Positions 35,501 through 44,504 of a stretch of DNA of 64,000 nucleotides are shown here, piece after piece. Position 1 is the first letter of the stretch; every line of letters starts with the position of its first letter. This DNA comes from UMGS1124 sp045541255 (lineage in GTDB: Bacteria; Bacillota_I; Bacilli_A; RF39; UBA660), in assembly GCA_045541255.1 (NCBI GenBank), contig JAZQIU010000022.1:22139-86138 (forward strand), in the 5' to 3' direction. The notes under the pieces are model-generated. The model was not told the origin of the DNA, ran no database searches, and saw only the letters and a list, made by a program, of their open reading frames with translations. The position numbers were made by a program, and so were the translations under genes.

Positions 35501-38140
35501 TTATCTATGTAATATATTATCTTTTTTTATTGAATTGTTTATTTTTTTATAAATTTCCATAACTACTAAAACTATTAACGCTATTAGAAACAAATAAATT
35601 AAATGTATAAAAGGAACTGATGTTGTTTGCAAGAATTTGGATAAGAATGGAACTTCCATAACTATAATTTGCAATATGATGGAAACTACCACTCCACCAA
35701 CTATTAACCAGTTATTTTTAATAGGTACACTAAATGCTGATTTATGCTCGCTTCGACAATTAAATACATGAATATTTTGAATAAATACCATTAAAGCCAT
35801 AATATATCCACGAGCCATAGATACTTCCATGTTTAATTTATTCAATAAGATATACCAAACTGCAAAAACAACTCCACCAATAACTAATCCTGATACCAAA
35901 ATTTCTTTTAATAATTTTTTATTAAATATTGATTCCTTCGGATCACGAGGTTTTTCTTTTAGTATGCCTTGTTCTGCTCTCTCAAATGATAAAGCAAAAT
36001 CTTGAATACCATCCGTTACTACATTAATCCATAATAACTGAATTGCTACAAGTGGCATTGGCAAATCTAATATTATTGATAAACAGAAAAATGTTACTTC
36101 CGCTAAACCACATGATATTAAAAATAAAATTATTTTGCGAATATTAGCATACGCCACACGACCTTCTTTAATACCTGCAACAATTGATTTAAAATTATCA
36201 TCAACAATAATCATATCAGCGGTTTCTCTTGCTATATCTGTACCGCTTCCCATGGCAATTCCAATATTAGCTGCTTTTAAAGCTGGAGCATCATTAACTC
36301 CATCACCGGTTACCGCAACAAATTCACCTTGTCTTTTTAAAGATTCAACTATTTTTAATTTTTGTAATGGCGTAACTCTTGCAAATACTAATTTACGACG
36401 AATGAAATTATCAAAACTCTTTTCCCCCTTTTCAAACTCTTCATCTACTTCTATACCTGTTGTTACTTCATTAAAATTAGTAGTAAGTTTTAAGTCTTTT
36501 GCTATAGAAAATGCTGTTAACGGATGATCTCCAGTAATCATTAATACTTTAATTCCTGCTGTACGACATTCATCAATTGATGCTACTGCTTCTTTTCTAA
36601 TTGGATCAATAAATCCTACCATTCCCATAAAAGTTAAACCTTTTATGTCATCTATACAATATTTATCTTGCTTATTTATTTTACCATTAGCTAGAGCAAT
36701 TACACGATAACCATCTTTTGCTAATCCTTCGTTTTGTTCTTCTAAAATTACTGAATTAATTTTATCATTTACTAAATTAATATCGCTACAAAATGATTTA
36801 ACAACTTCTAACGACCCTTTTACGGTGCAATATGTTTCTCCGTCTTTTTCATAGAATACTGCTGAATATTTATTTTCTGATTCATATGGAATAACTTCTA
36901 AATTTTTAATTCTATGTGTTTCAACATTAAGTTTTTTACCTAACACCTTAAATGCTATATCAATAGAATCACCAATTGTTTGATATTCATCTACATCAGC
37001 TTCGTTATTAATAACACCTAATGTTGCAATTTCTTTAGCCAATTTTATATCATTTCCAGTGACTTCACCTTCAAAACTGAATCCAGTTCCAGATATATTA
37101 TATACATCGTTATTAGGTAAAAGAATTTTCTTTGCGGTTTGTTCATTTACAGTTAAAGTTCCTGTTTTATCAGAAGCTATTACAGTACAACTTCCTAATG
37201 ATTCAGCTGATTTTAATTTTCTTACAATTACATTCTTCTTTGCCATTTTATTTGATGCTATTGTAAGTGCCATAGTAAGTGCCAATGGCAATCCTTCCGG
37301 CATAGCTGATACTGCAAGTGCTATTACTGATAAGAATATTTCATGATATGGAACTTCTTTCATAATTAATAATACTGCAATTATGATTGCAACTATTAAA
37401 ACTAACATACTAATTTGTTTAGATAATTTTTCCACTCTTATAGTAAGAGGAGATTTTTCCTCTTCGGCATTATTTATACTATCTGCTATTTTACCAATTT
37501 CAGTTTTTAGCCCTATACTAACTACAATTGCTTTTGCTCTTCCAGTTACAACTGTTGTTCCTGAGAAAACCATATTACTTTGTTCTGCAATTATAACATT
37601 CTCTTTGCTAATAACTTCACTATTTTTATTTACTTGTACACTTTCACCAGTTAATATTGACTCATCAACCATAAAATTATGTGCTTCTACTATTCTCATA
37701 TCAGCACTTATTTTATCTCCAGATTCTAATAGCACATAATCACCTATCGTCAAATCTTCTGCATCAATAGAAACTATATCATCATTCCTAACAACCTTTA
37801 CTTTAGTTGTGACAAGTTTAGATAGAGCTTCAGCTGTATGATTTGCTTTATTTTCTTGATAGGCGCCCATAATTGTATCTATAAGAACAATAAATAATAT
37901 TGCAATTGCATCTACTACTTCACCAGCAATTAATGATGCAAGTATTGCAAACAATAATAAGATAAGCATTGGATCTTTAAATTCATTAAAAAATATTTTA
38001 ATTACACTATCAGATTCTTTTTTTGGTAATATATTCTTACCATATTTTTGTTGTCTTATATTTACCTCATCATAACTTAAACCTTTATTACTTGTCTGTA
38101 GTTCATTTTCTAGCTCGCCTATATTTTTATTGTAATACAT
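35501..38140 (-). CDS. P-type ATPase, calcium-transporting type
   Basis: 879 residues from the ATG at 38138-38140, with AGGAGG 7 bases upstream (a slightly earlier ATG overlaps that site). P-type ATPase hallmarks: 'ILTGESV' actuator loop, 'MPEGLP' in the fourth membrane helix (type II calcium signature), phosphorylation Asp324 in 'SDKTGTLT', and 'VTGDGVNDAPALKAANIGIA' in the hinge. Ten membrane helices are expected. It exports Ca2+ (or Mn2+) from the cytoplasm. It is directly followed by the CNNM/CBS gene and preceded by a YjdF-like membrane gene, probably one operon. Confidence 0.95.
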   Translation of the reverse strand: MYYNKNIGELENELQTSNKGLSYDEVNIRQQKYGKNILPKKESDSVIKIFFNEFKDPMLILLLFAILASLIAGEVVDAIAILFIVLIDTIMGAYQENKANHTAEALSKLVTTKVKVVRNDDIVSIDAEDLTIGDYVLLESGDKISADMRIVEAHNFMVDESILTGESVQVNKNSEVISKENVIIAEQSNMVFSGTTVVTGRAKAIVVSIGLKTEIGKIADSINNAEEEKSPLTIRVEKLSKQISMLVLIVAIIIAVLLIMKEVPYHEIFLSVIALAVSAMPEGLPLALTMALTIASNKMAKKNVIVRKLKSAESLGSCTVIASDKTGTLTVNEQTAKKILLPNNDVYNISGTGFSFEGEVTGNDIKLAKEIATLGVINNEADVDEYQTIGDSIDIAFKVLGKKLNVETHRIKNLEVIPYESENKYSAVFYEKDGETYCTVKGSLEVVKSFCSDINLVNDKINSVILEEQNEGLAKDGYRVIALANGKINKQDKYCIDDIKGLTFMGMVGFIDPIRKEAVASIDECRTAGIKVLMITGDHPLTAFSIAKDLKLTTNFNEVTTGIEVDEEFEKGEKSFDNFIRRKLVFARVTPLQKLKIVESLKRQGEFVAVTGDGVNDAPALKAANIGIAMGSGTDIARETADMIIVDDNFKSIVAGIKEGRVAYANIRKIILFLISCGLAEVTFFCLSIILDLPMPLVAIQLLWINVVTDGIQDFALSFERAEQGILKEKPRDPKESIFNKKLLKEILVSGLVIGGVVFAVWYILLNKLNMEVSMARGYIMALMVFIQNIHVFNCRSEHKSAFSVPIKNNWLIVGGVVVSIILQIIVMEVPFLSKFLQTTSVPFIHLIYLFLIALIVLVVMEIYKKINNSIKKDNILHR

Positions 38141-38160
38141 GTTATACCTCCTCATAATAT

Positions 38161-38961
38161 TTAATCAAATGCCTCTCTTCTTTTAGTCATCAAATTACCA
38201 GCTAATTTATATTTTTTTTCATTTGTGGTATATAAATATCCAAAGATACTAAAGATTAAAGCTCCAATAAAATTAACAATTAAATCTAACATTGTATCAT
38301 GAAGACCTATGTCTAAATAGCCATCAAATTTTACCAATTCATTTCCTTTTTCATCATAAGCAATTGTATATTCTATTCCATCAACTGTAATAACATTGTT
38401 ATCAAATTCAGGATCCAAATCTACCGTTCTTATTACTTCGATATATTCATCTTTTTGCATATCGGTTTTAAAAACAACATCCATTCCGTACTCAAACATT
38501 TCCCATACAATCCCAACTGTCATTGAAAAACAAAATGATACTAATGCAACAAATATAGGAGATAACTTGATAAACGACGATTTTTCATTTAATAGATGGA
38601 TTAAAGAAAATCCAATACTCCCTAATAAAAATCCACTTGTTGTATGTAATGCTATATCCCAATAAGGAACATTACCATAAAAATTATTAATTTCACCTAA
38701 TATCTCTGCAGCAAAAATAAAGATATAAATAATTCTCTCTAAAACACTAGGAAAATCAATTTTAAATTTTTTTTCAATAATATATGGCAATAAAAATAAA
38801 ATTAAAGACAAAACACAAAACATAGCATTAATATAATCACCATTAATTAATTCTCTTACCATACAAATTATAATTAAAGCCCTTAATAAAACATATACAA
38901 ATATCGTTTTTTTATCATTTTCATGATATATCTTTTTCAAACCATTAATAACCTTTTTCAT
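38161..38961 (-). CDS. YjdF/DUF2238-like membrane protein
   Basis: 266 residues with about seven hydrophobic segments. 'ALHTTSGFLLGSIGFSLI' and 'CFSMTVGIVWEMFEYGMD' match the YjdF (DUF2238) family of unknown function. A soluble insert of about 60 residues between late helices ('TDMQKDEYIEVIRTVDL') is larger than usual. GAGGTAG precedes the ATG. It starts the unit with the P-type ATPase, 5 bases before the ATPase's upstream in-frame ATG, and a tandem AATTATTAA box with TATAAT stands in front. Confidence 0.8.
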   Translation of the reverse strand: MKKVINGLKKIYHENDKKTIFVYVLLRALIIICMVRELINGDYINAMFCVLSLILFLLPYIIEKKFKIDFPSVLERIIYIFIFAAEILGEINNFYGNVPYWDIALHTTSGFLLGSIGFSLIHLLNEKSSFIKLSPIFVALVSFCFSMTVGIVWEMFEYGMDVVFKTDMQKDEYIEVIRTVDLDPEFDNNVITVDGIEYTIAYDEKGNELVKFDGYLDIGLHDTMLDLIVNFIGALIFSIFGYLYTTNEKKYKLAGNLMTKRREAFD

Positions 38962-39034
38962 AACTACCTCTTTACACCTATCAAAATATCATTCAGTTAC
39001 ATACTACTATTAATTTATTAAATAATTATAGATA

Positions 39035-39053
39035 AATTATTAAGAATTATTAA
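39035..39053. promoter_or_regulatory. AATTATTAA tandem box upstream of the P-ATPase operon
   Basis: Perfect AATTATTAA-G-AATTATTAA. On the minus strand a TATAAT begins five bases after the box, so the box occupies the -35 region of the operon that starts at 38961. Confidence 0.65.
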
Positions 39054-39071
39054 AAATACAATGTTAAACCA

Positions 39072-39110
39072 TAATAAAAGCAGATTTTTTTTCGTAATTC
39101 GAATCTGCTT
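39072..39110 (-). terminator. Intrinsic terminator (AGCAGAT-type stem)
   Basis: AAGCAGATT (39078-39086) pairs with AATCTGCTT (39102-39110), loop about 15 bases, followed by a T-rich stretch on the minus strand. It ends the ABC exporter operon. Confidence 0.75.
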
Positions 39111-39128
39111 CTAAAATTTTTATATAAA

Positions 39129-41168
39129 TTATTTTGTTGTTTCAAACTGACTATTATATAAATCTGCATAAAATCCATTTTTTTCTATTAGACTTTTATG
39201 ATTTCCTTGTTCAATAATATTTCCGTCTTTCATCACTAATATTAAATCTGCATTTTTAATTGTAGATAATCTATGAGCTATAATAAATGATGTTTTTCCT
39301 TCTGTTAATTTATCCATTGCTTTTTGTACTAATTCTTCAGTTCTTGTATCTACATTAGAAGTTGCTTCATCTAATATTAGAAATGGTGTATTTTGTAACA
39401 TTGCTCTAGCTATTGTTAATAATTGTCTTTGCCCTGCTGAGACACTATCATTATCTGAAATTTCTGTATCATATCCTTTAGAAAGAGTTCTTATAAAATG
39501 ATCTACACCAACTATCTTGCATACTTCTTTTACTTCCTCATCAGTTACATTTTCAGCATTATATATAATATTTTCTTTTACAGTTCCGTTAAATAACCAT
39601 GTATCCTGTAATACCATTGTAAATAATTCATGAATATTTTCCCTAGTTAATTCTTTCGTTGATATATCATCAATTTTTATATCTCCAGAATTTATATCAT
39701 AAAATTTCATAAGTAAATTAACCATTGTAGTCTTTCCGGCTCCTGTCGGTCCAACTATAGCGATTTTTTGCCCTGGTTTAGCAACTGTACTAAATCCGTT
39801 TATTGTAGGTTTATCATTACCATCATATTGGAAAACTACATTTTTAAATTCTATTTTACCTTTTACTTTTTCTTTTTTTAATTTTTTCTTGATATTACTT
39901 TGATCCGCCATTTCCTCTTCATCTATAAATTCAAATACTCTTTCACTAGCTGCCGCTGTTGATTGTAATGAAGTCATAGCCTGTGCCATTTGTGTTAGTG
40001 GATTTGTGAATAATCTTACATAGGTCATAAATGCAACAATAACTCCAAATGATATAACATCATTCATTGTAAGTATTGCTCCACAAATACAAACTGCTAC
40101 ATATCCAAAATTACCAACAAACATCATTATTGGTTGCATCAAGCCTGATAAAAATTGACTTTTTCTATTTGCATTATAAACTGCAACATTATAATCATCA
40201 AATTTTCTATTAGCTTCTTTTTGCCCATTATATACTTTAACAACATTTAAACTAGAATATATTTCTTCTATATGCCCATTTAATTTTCCTAATTCTTTTT
40301 GTCTGGCAGTAAAATATTTTTGTGATTTACCTAATATCAAGAACATTAATGAAAAACCAACTAAACTAGATATAATTGCAGTTAAAGCCATTATCCAATT
40401 TGTATAAAACATCATTATAATTGTTCCAAAGAACATTGTTACACTACTAACAAGTGTTGCTAATGATTGATTCATATTTTGTGCTATCGTATCTACATCA
40501 TTTGTTACTCTTGACAATATATCACCAGTTGTATTTTTATCAAAATATTTAAGAGGTAATTTATTAATTTTATCTGAAATTCTGCTTCTTAATTTTTTAG
40601 CAAATTTATTTGATACATTTGTCATACATAATGCTTGAATATAAGTAAATAAACTACTACAAATATATAATGTTGCTAAAATAAGTACTATATTTTTAAT
40701 TGCATCAATATCCATAAATGGTTCAACTACTGTTTGTATTGATTCTGGCATTTCTTCTATCTTTTTATATAATTCTTCTGGAGTTGGTTCTCCTTCTATA
40801 GAACTCATTATTGTAATAAATTTTGTTTGGTCTTCTACTGATATCGTAGTTCCATCTATTTTAATTTCTTCTTGTATTCCTTGAGCATAATTAGATTGAA
40901 TATTTTCGGTCAAAGTTTCTAAATTATCGCTATTTACAACTAACCCTTCTGATATTTCATCAGTTAAACTAGATAATTTATCTGGAGCGATAATTGATAA
41001 TATTGATCCTAATAATGCAAGTGTTAATGCTATTATTATTAATACTTTAAATCCTTTTAATTCACTGAATAGTCTTGTGATTGCCCCTTTAAAATTTTTA
41101 GCTTTTTCTTTTGAAGGTCCTTTCATCATTGAACCTTTTCTAGGAGTTCTATCTTCTTCATTACACAT
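39129..41168 (-). CDS. ABC exporter half-transporter, catalytic-site subunit
   Basis: 679 residues from the ATG at 41166-41168 (AGGAGG upstream), overlapping the partner gene by 8 bases. Six membrane helices with a large external loop after the first (about 100 residues, unusual) precede an ATPase domain: Walker A 'GPTGAGKTT', signature 'VSAGQRQLL', Walker B 'FLILDEATSNVD' with the catalytic Glu, and the switch His in 'IIAHRLSTI'. Together with the partner it forms a heterodimeric multidrug or lipid exporter of the BmrCD/LmrCD type. The substrate is unknown. Confidence 0.93.
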   Translation of the reverse strand: MCNEEDRTPRKGSMMKGPSKEKAKNFKGAITRLFSELKGFKVLIIIALTLALLGSILSIIAPDKLSSLTDEISEGLVVNSDNLETLTENIQSNYAQGIQEEIKIDGTTISVEDQTKFITIMSSIEGEPTPEELYKKIEEMPESIQTVVEPFMDIDAIKNIVLILATLYICSSLFTYIQALCMTNVSNKFAKKLRSRISDKINKLPLKYFDKNTTGDILSRVTNDVDTIAQNMNQSLATLVSSVTMFFGTIIMMFYTNWIMALTAIISSLVGFSLMFLILGKSQKYFTARQKELGKLNGHIEEIYSSLNVVKVYNGQKEANRKFDDYNVAVYNANRKSQFLSGLMQPIMMFVGNFGYVAVCICGAILTMNDVISFGVIVAFMTYVRLFTNPLTQMAQAMTSLQSTAAASERVFEFIDEEEMADQSNIKKKLKKEKVKGKIEFKNVVFQYDGNDKPTINGFSTVAKPGQKIAIVGPTGAGKTTMVNLLMKFYDINSGDIKIDDISTKELTRENIHELFTMVLQDTWLFNGTVKENIIYNAENVTDEEVKEVCKIVGVDHFIRTLSKGYDTEISDNDSVSAGQRQLLTIARAMLQNTPFLILDEATSNVDTRTEELVQKAMDKLTEGKTSFIIAHRLSTIKNADLILVMKDGNIIEQGNHKSLIEKNGFYADLYNSQFETTK

Positions 41169-42924
41169 TTTCCAATTCCTCCTTTGATAATTGTGATAAA
41201 GCAATTTCTTTATACACAGAACATTTTTTTAACAGTTCTTTGTGTGTTCCTTGCCCTATTACTTTACCATTATCCAAAACTATAATTTTATCAGCATTCA
41301 TAATTGTACCTATTCTTTGTGCTACGATTAATACTGTTGCATCTTTAGTATGTTTTCTTAACTCTTTCCTTAATTTACTATCAGTTTTATAATCTAAAGC
41401 AGAAAAACTGTCATCAAATATATATATTTCTGGATCTCTTGCAATTGCTCTAGCAATAGATAATCTTTGTTTTTGTCCACCAGATATATTTGTCCCACCT
41501 TGTGATATTCTTGTGTTATATTGATTATCCATTTTCTCAACAAAATCTTTTCCCTGTGCTACCTGAATTGCTTTTTTTACTAATTCTTTTGATGGCTTTG
41601 ATTTTCCATTTTCACCATAAGATACATTATTTATTATTGTATCATTAAATAATACGGCTTTTTGAGAAACATAACCTAATTTATTGTGTAAAAATTCTTG
41701 TGTATATTCTTTAACATTTATACCATCAACTAAAACTTCACCTTCTGTCGCATCATAAAATCTTGGTACTAAATTAATTAATGTAGATTTACCTGAACCA
41801 GTTGAACCAATAAATGCAATTGTTTCTCCTTTATTTGCCTTAAATGATACATTTTGAATTACATATTCTTCACCATCTGGATATTTAAATGAAACATTTT
41901 TAAATTCTACTGTACCTTTTTCATTTGTTGTATTTTCATTTATTGTTCCATCTTTAATTGTAATATCTGTATCTAATACTTCATTAATACGATTAGCTGA
42001 TACTTGTGCTCTTGGTAGCATCATAAAAATCATCGCTAACATCAAGAATGAAGAAATTACTTGCATTGCATAAGAGCTAAATACAACCATATCTCCAAAT
42101 AATGTTAATTTATCTGATATTAACGCTTCTTTAATTAAATAAGCTCCTACAAAATAAATTGTTAATGTTAAAAATTGCATTACAATGTTCATAACAGGTG
42201 ATAAAATTGCAAAAGTTTTTTGATTAAACAATTGCATTCCTGTTAATTCTTCGTTAACATCTTCGAATTTATTTTTTTGATAATTCTCTGCATTAAATGC
42301 TCTTACTACCCTTATTCCAGTTAAATTTTCACGAGTTACATTATTTATCTTATCTATCAATTTTTGTACTTTTTTAAATCTTGGTAATACAATTAACATT
42401 ATTATTAATATAGTTGCTAATAATATTACTACACCTAGAGCAGTAACTGTACTCCATTGCCAACTCTTATTTAAAATTTTAGTTATTGCCCATACTGCAG
42501 TAATTGGGGCTTTTATCAAAAGTTGTAATCCCATAGCAATTAACATTTGTACTTGTGTTATATCATTTGTGGTTCTTGTTATTAAACTACTTGTTGAAAA
42601 TCCTTTTACTTCACTTATTGCTAAATCTCCAACTTTATTAAATAATTTCTTTCTAACTATCATTGAAAAACTAGCTGAAATATTAGATGCTAAATATCCT
42701 ACAAATATTGCTAAAGCTAAACTTCCAAAGGCACACGCTAACATATATGCACCATTTTTTATAATTTCACTAAGTTCGCTTCCTTCACTTTGTACTAATA
42801 TTGTTATCTTTGACATATAATCTGGCATTTTTAAATCTAACCAAACTTGTAAAATTATTAACCCAAAAGATAAAACTATTAATAACCATTCTTTTTTCTT
42901 TAAATTTTTTAATAATTTAATCAT
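41161..42924 (-). CDS. ABC exporter half-transporter, degenerate-site subunit
   Basis: 587 residues: six membrane helices then an ATPase domain with Walker A 'GSTGSGKSTL', signature 'ISGGQKQRLS', but Walker B 'YIFDDSFSALD', where the catalytic Glu is Asp, and the switch position reads 'VAQRIG', Gln replacing His. This is the normal asymmetry of heterodimeric exporters: one degenerate and one active site. AAAGGAGGAG precedes the ATG; a TATAAT lies close upstream and a tandem box about 80 bases away. It is the first gene of the pair. Confidence 0.93.
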   Translation of the reverse strand: MIKLLKNLKKKEWLLIVLSFGLIILQVWLDLKMPDYMSKITILVQSEGSELSEIIKNGAYMLACAFGSLALAIFVGYLASNISASFSMIVRKKLFNKVGDLAISEVKGFSTSSLITRTTNDITQVQMLIAMGLQLLIKAPITAVWAITKILNKSWQWSTVTALGVVILLATILIIMLIVLPRFKKVQKLIDKINNVTRENLTGIRVVRAFNAENYQKNKFEDVNEELTGMQLFNQKTFAILSPVMNIVMQFLTLTIYFVGAYLIKEALISDKLTLFGDMVVFSSYAMQVISSFLMLAMIFMMLPRAQVSANRINEVLDTDITIKDGTINENTTNEKGTVEFKNVSFKYPDGEEYVIQNVSFKANKGETIAFIGSTGSGKSTLINLVPRFYDATEGEVLVDGINVKEYTQEFLHNKLGYVSQKAVLFNDTIINNVSYGENGKSKPSKELVKKAIQVAQGKDFVEKMDNQYNTRISQGGTNISGGQKQRLSIARAIARDPEIYIFDDSFSALDYKTDSKLRKELRKHTKDATVLIVAQRIGTIMNADKIIVLDNGKVIGQGTHKELLKKCSVYKEIALSQLSKEELENV

Positions 42925-43003
42925 TTTTCTCCTCCTTTAAAATTATACACAATTTGATACAGCTTTTTAATAGTAACAATAAATTATTATTTTTTTTTTA
43001 AAA

Positions 43004-43022
43004 GATTATTAAGAATTATTAA
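43004..43022. promoter_or_regulatory. AATTATTAA tandem box upstream of the ABC exporter operon
   Basis: GATTATTAA-G-AATTATTAA, same 10-base period as the other boxes. It lies about 80 bases upstream of the exporter start and about 65 bases from the TATAAT, farther than in the other cases. Confidence 0.5.
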
Positions 43023-43035
43023 ATTAAAACTAAAA

Positions 43036-43065
43036 TAAAAAAGCAAACCATACTATTGATCTGCT
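43036..43065 (-). terminator. Intrinsic terminator (AGCAGAT-type stem)
   Basis: An 8-bp stem with two G-T pairs (43042-43049 with 43058-43065), loop of eight, then six T on the minus strand. It follows the small gene ending at 43081. Confidence 0.7.
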
Positions 43066-43080
43066 AATATATTTCTAATA

Positions 43081-43308
43081 TTATAATAAAATTACTCTAT
43101 CTATATTTTCGATAATACTTTCATTATAGACAGTAAAGTAATTTAATGCTTCATCTAAAGAAGAATATGTATTTTTCCTATTTGGATACAATAATGGATA
43201 TACTTCAACATTATTATTAACTTTTTGAATAATATATTCCAAACTAAATAACTTAAATTTTACCTCGTTATTCTTTTCGTATCTTTCTTTCATTTCATTA
43301 AGAACCAT
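43081..43308 (-). CDS. Small hypothetical protein
   Basis: 75 residues from the ATG at 43306-43308, preceded by a GGTGGT ribosome site. Soluble and charged ('MKERYEKNNEVKFKLFSL'), with a C-terminal half 'NTYSSLDEALNYFTVYN' that could form two helices. No motif recognised. It is flanked by AGCA-type terminators on both sides, so it is its own transcription unit at the border between the envelope region and the accessory island. Confidence 0.6.
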   Translation of the reverse strand: MVLNEMKERYEKNNEVKFKLFSLEYIIQKVNNNVEVYPLLYPNRKNTYSSLDEALNYFTVYNESIIENIDRVILL

Positions 43309-43340
43309 ACTACCACCACAATTCACTTATATTATATCAT

Positions 43341-43369
43341 AAAAAAAGCAAATCTAATACAAATTTGCT
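43341..43369 (-). terminator. Intrinsic terminator
   Basis: AGCAAAT (43347-43353) pairs with ATTTGCT (43363-43369), followed by seven T on the minus strand. It lies downstream of the HTH gene at 43480. Confidence 0.75.
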
Positions 43370-43479
43370 ATTTTATTGCTGTAATGTATGAAATTTTAAA
43401 ACTTGACATAACTATTTAATAAATATTATTATATATACATAGATGATATGTAAAATTTTAATCACTTAACGGCTCAATT

Positions 43480-43773
43480 TTAAGGATTATTTTGCAGATT
43501 CATCTTTTTTTCTGGTGGTATATATTCAACTATTTCCTTTGGATCTATTCCACACGCAACTAAAACATATGTTATTCTTGCAAGTACATCTTTATCCATT
43601 CTTATGATTCTGTCTTCATAATATTTTTTAACTATCTCATGATTTAATCCAGTTAATCTTTTCATCTTTGAAATAGATATTCCAGCTTTATCCATAGCTT
43701 TACCAACATTACATTTATAGCATCCATAATTACCTAGCATTTCTAAAATATCTAATTTACTTTGCTTTTCCAT
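43480..43773 (-). CDS. Helix-turn-helix protein
   Basis: 97 residues from the ATG at 43771-43773 (GGAAGGAG 7 bases upstream). 'GISISKMKRLTGLNHEIVKKYYEDR' is a helix-turn-helix resembling XRE family recognition regions; 'ARITYVLVACGIDPKEIVEYIPP' fits the rest of a five-helix bundle. Two cysteines ('CYKC') precede it. Ends in a short polar tail. A small DNA-binding regulator is likely; its target is unknown. Confidence 0.7.
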   Translation of the reverse strand: MEKQSKLDILEMLGNYGCYKCNVGKAMDKAGISISKMKRLTGLNHEIVKKYYEDRIIRMDKDVLARITYVLVACGIDPKEIVEYIPPEKKMNLQNNP

Positions 43774-43848
43774 TATTCTCACTCCTTCCTCTACAACAGC
43801 AATCTTACATTATAATACTATCACAAATATGGTTTTCAAATCAGGCTC

Positions 43849-43894
43849 TTGTTTGTGGGTCACATTTGTGGTATAATGTTTTTTGTAGTAAAAC
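43849..43894 (+). promoter_or_regulatory. Promoter with TTGTAGTAAAAC element (no gene downstream)
   Basis: TTGTTT (43849-43854), 17 bases, TATAAT (43872-43877), then five bases later TTGTAGTAAAAC (43883-43894) at the expected start of transcription. No plus-strand reading frame follows within 600 bases. The transcript would run antisense into the XRE gene at 43990-44241. Confidence 0.65.
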
Positions 43895-43950
43895 GGGACA
43901 AATAAGATACACGAAGTATTCGAGAAAATTTAACCGTAAACTACAAAAAA
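43884..43950 (+). ncRNA. Possible small structured RNA
   Basis: Behind a strong promoter, TTTTTTGTAGT (43879-43889) pairs with ACTACAAAAAA (43940-43950) and ACGG (43893-43896) with CCGT (43934-43937); a small ATAC/GTAT hairpin lies inside. No coding potential. It could be a short regulatory RNA or only an attenuated leader. Confidence 0.3.
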
Positions 43951-43977
43951 AAGATTGAAACTCGTAATTTCAATCTC
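43945..43977 (-). terminator. Intrinsic terminator of the XRE gene
   Basis: GATTGAAA (43953-43960) pairs with TTTCAATC (43968-43975), seven-base loop, followed on the minus strand by a run of eight T. Confidence 0.85.
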
Positions 43978-43989
43978 AAGTAAGGATTA

Positions 43990-44241
43990 TCATTCCTTTA
44001 GAAAGTCATCTAATGATTTTCCATATAAAATACTAAATTTAATTAGTAATTTTAAAGAACAAGTTTTTATTAGATCATTGTCTGATTCGATTCTTCGCAA
44101 ATAATCATAAGACATATCTAATATTTCAGCGACATCAGCAAGTGCTATTCCACTCTCTTGTCGAAATTTCTTAATGTTCTTATATATGATAGGCATGTAA
44201 TCCTTATCTAATAATAGTTGAAGTTGTTCTTCGCTTTTCAC
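43990..44241 (-). CDS. XRE-family regulator
   Basis: 83 residues, almost entirely an XRE helix-turn-helix: 'FRQESGIALADVAEILDMSY' then 'YLRRIESDND', with a C-terminal 'FSILYGKSLDDFL' typical of Cro/CI-like regulators. GTG start at 44239-44241 with GAGGTGG 5 bases upstream. It is divergent from the unknown plus-strand operon at 44505, so it is the best candidate repressor for that operon and for the TTGTAGTAAAAC sites near it. Confidence 0.85.
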   Translation of the reverse strand: MKSEEQLQLLLDKDYMPIIYKNIKKFRQESGIALADVAEILDMSYDYLRRIESDNDLIKTCSLKLLIKFSILYGKSLDDFLKE

Positions 44242-44363
44242 TTAAACCACCTCACAATATATTTTCCCATAAATATCAAAATTTTAATGTATCTTAATCG
44301 TCCCATTGATGTTATAATAGAAATGGTTGGTGATATTCTCTTATTATATGATGCAGTACATTT

Positions 44364-44411
44364 TAGTAGTAATTTTTTTAGCAGTAGTAAATATGTAGTT
44401 TGTAGTAAAAC
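44364..44411 (+). promoter_or_regulatory. Probable promoter/operator of the unknown four-gene operon
   Basis: A TAAATA-like -10 (44388-44393) is followed six bases later by TTGTAGTAAAAC (44400-44411), as at the other sites of this set. Two more partial GTAGTAA copies lie just upstream, and GCAGTAGT/ACTACTGC (near 44381 and 44447) can form a leader hairpin. The -35 is poor. A TATAAT at 44313-44318 is an alternative. Confidence 0.45.
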
Positions 44412-44504
44412 AATTTTAATTATCGAATATTACAAAACTATTATGAACTACTGCTTTATTATTTTAATCAAAAAAAATATTAATATACGGAAGGAATAAG
44501 ATTT

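Noticed and set aside
44218..44499. Plus-strand 93-codon frame upstream of the unknown operon
   Set aside because: It covers the divergent promoter and leader region, lacks a ribosome site and has unlikely composition.
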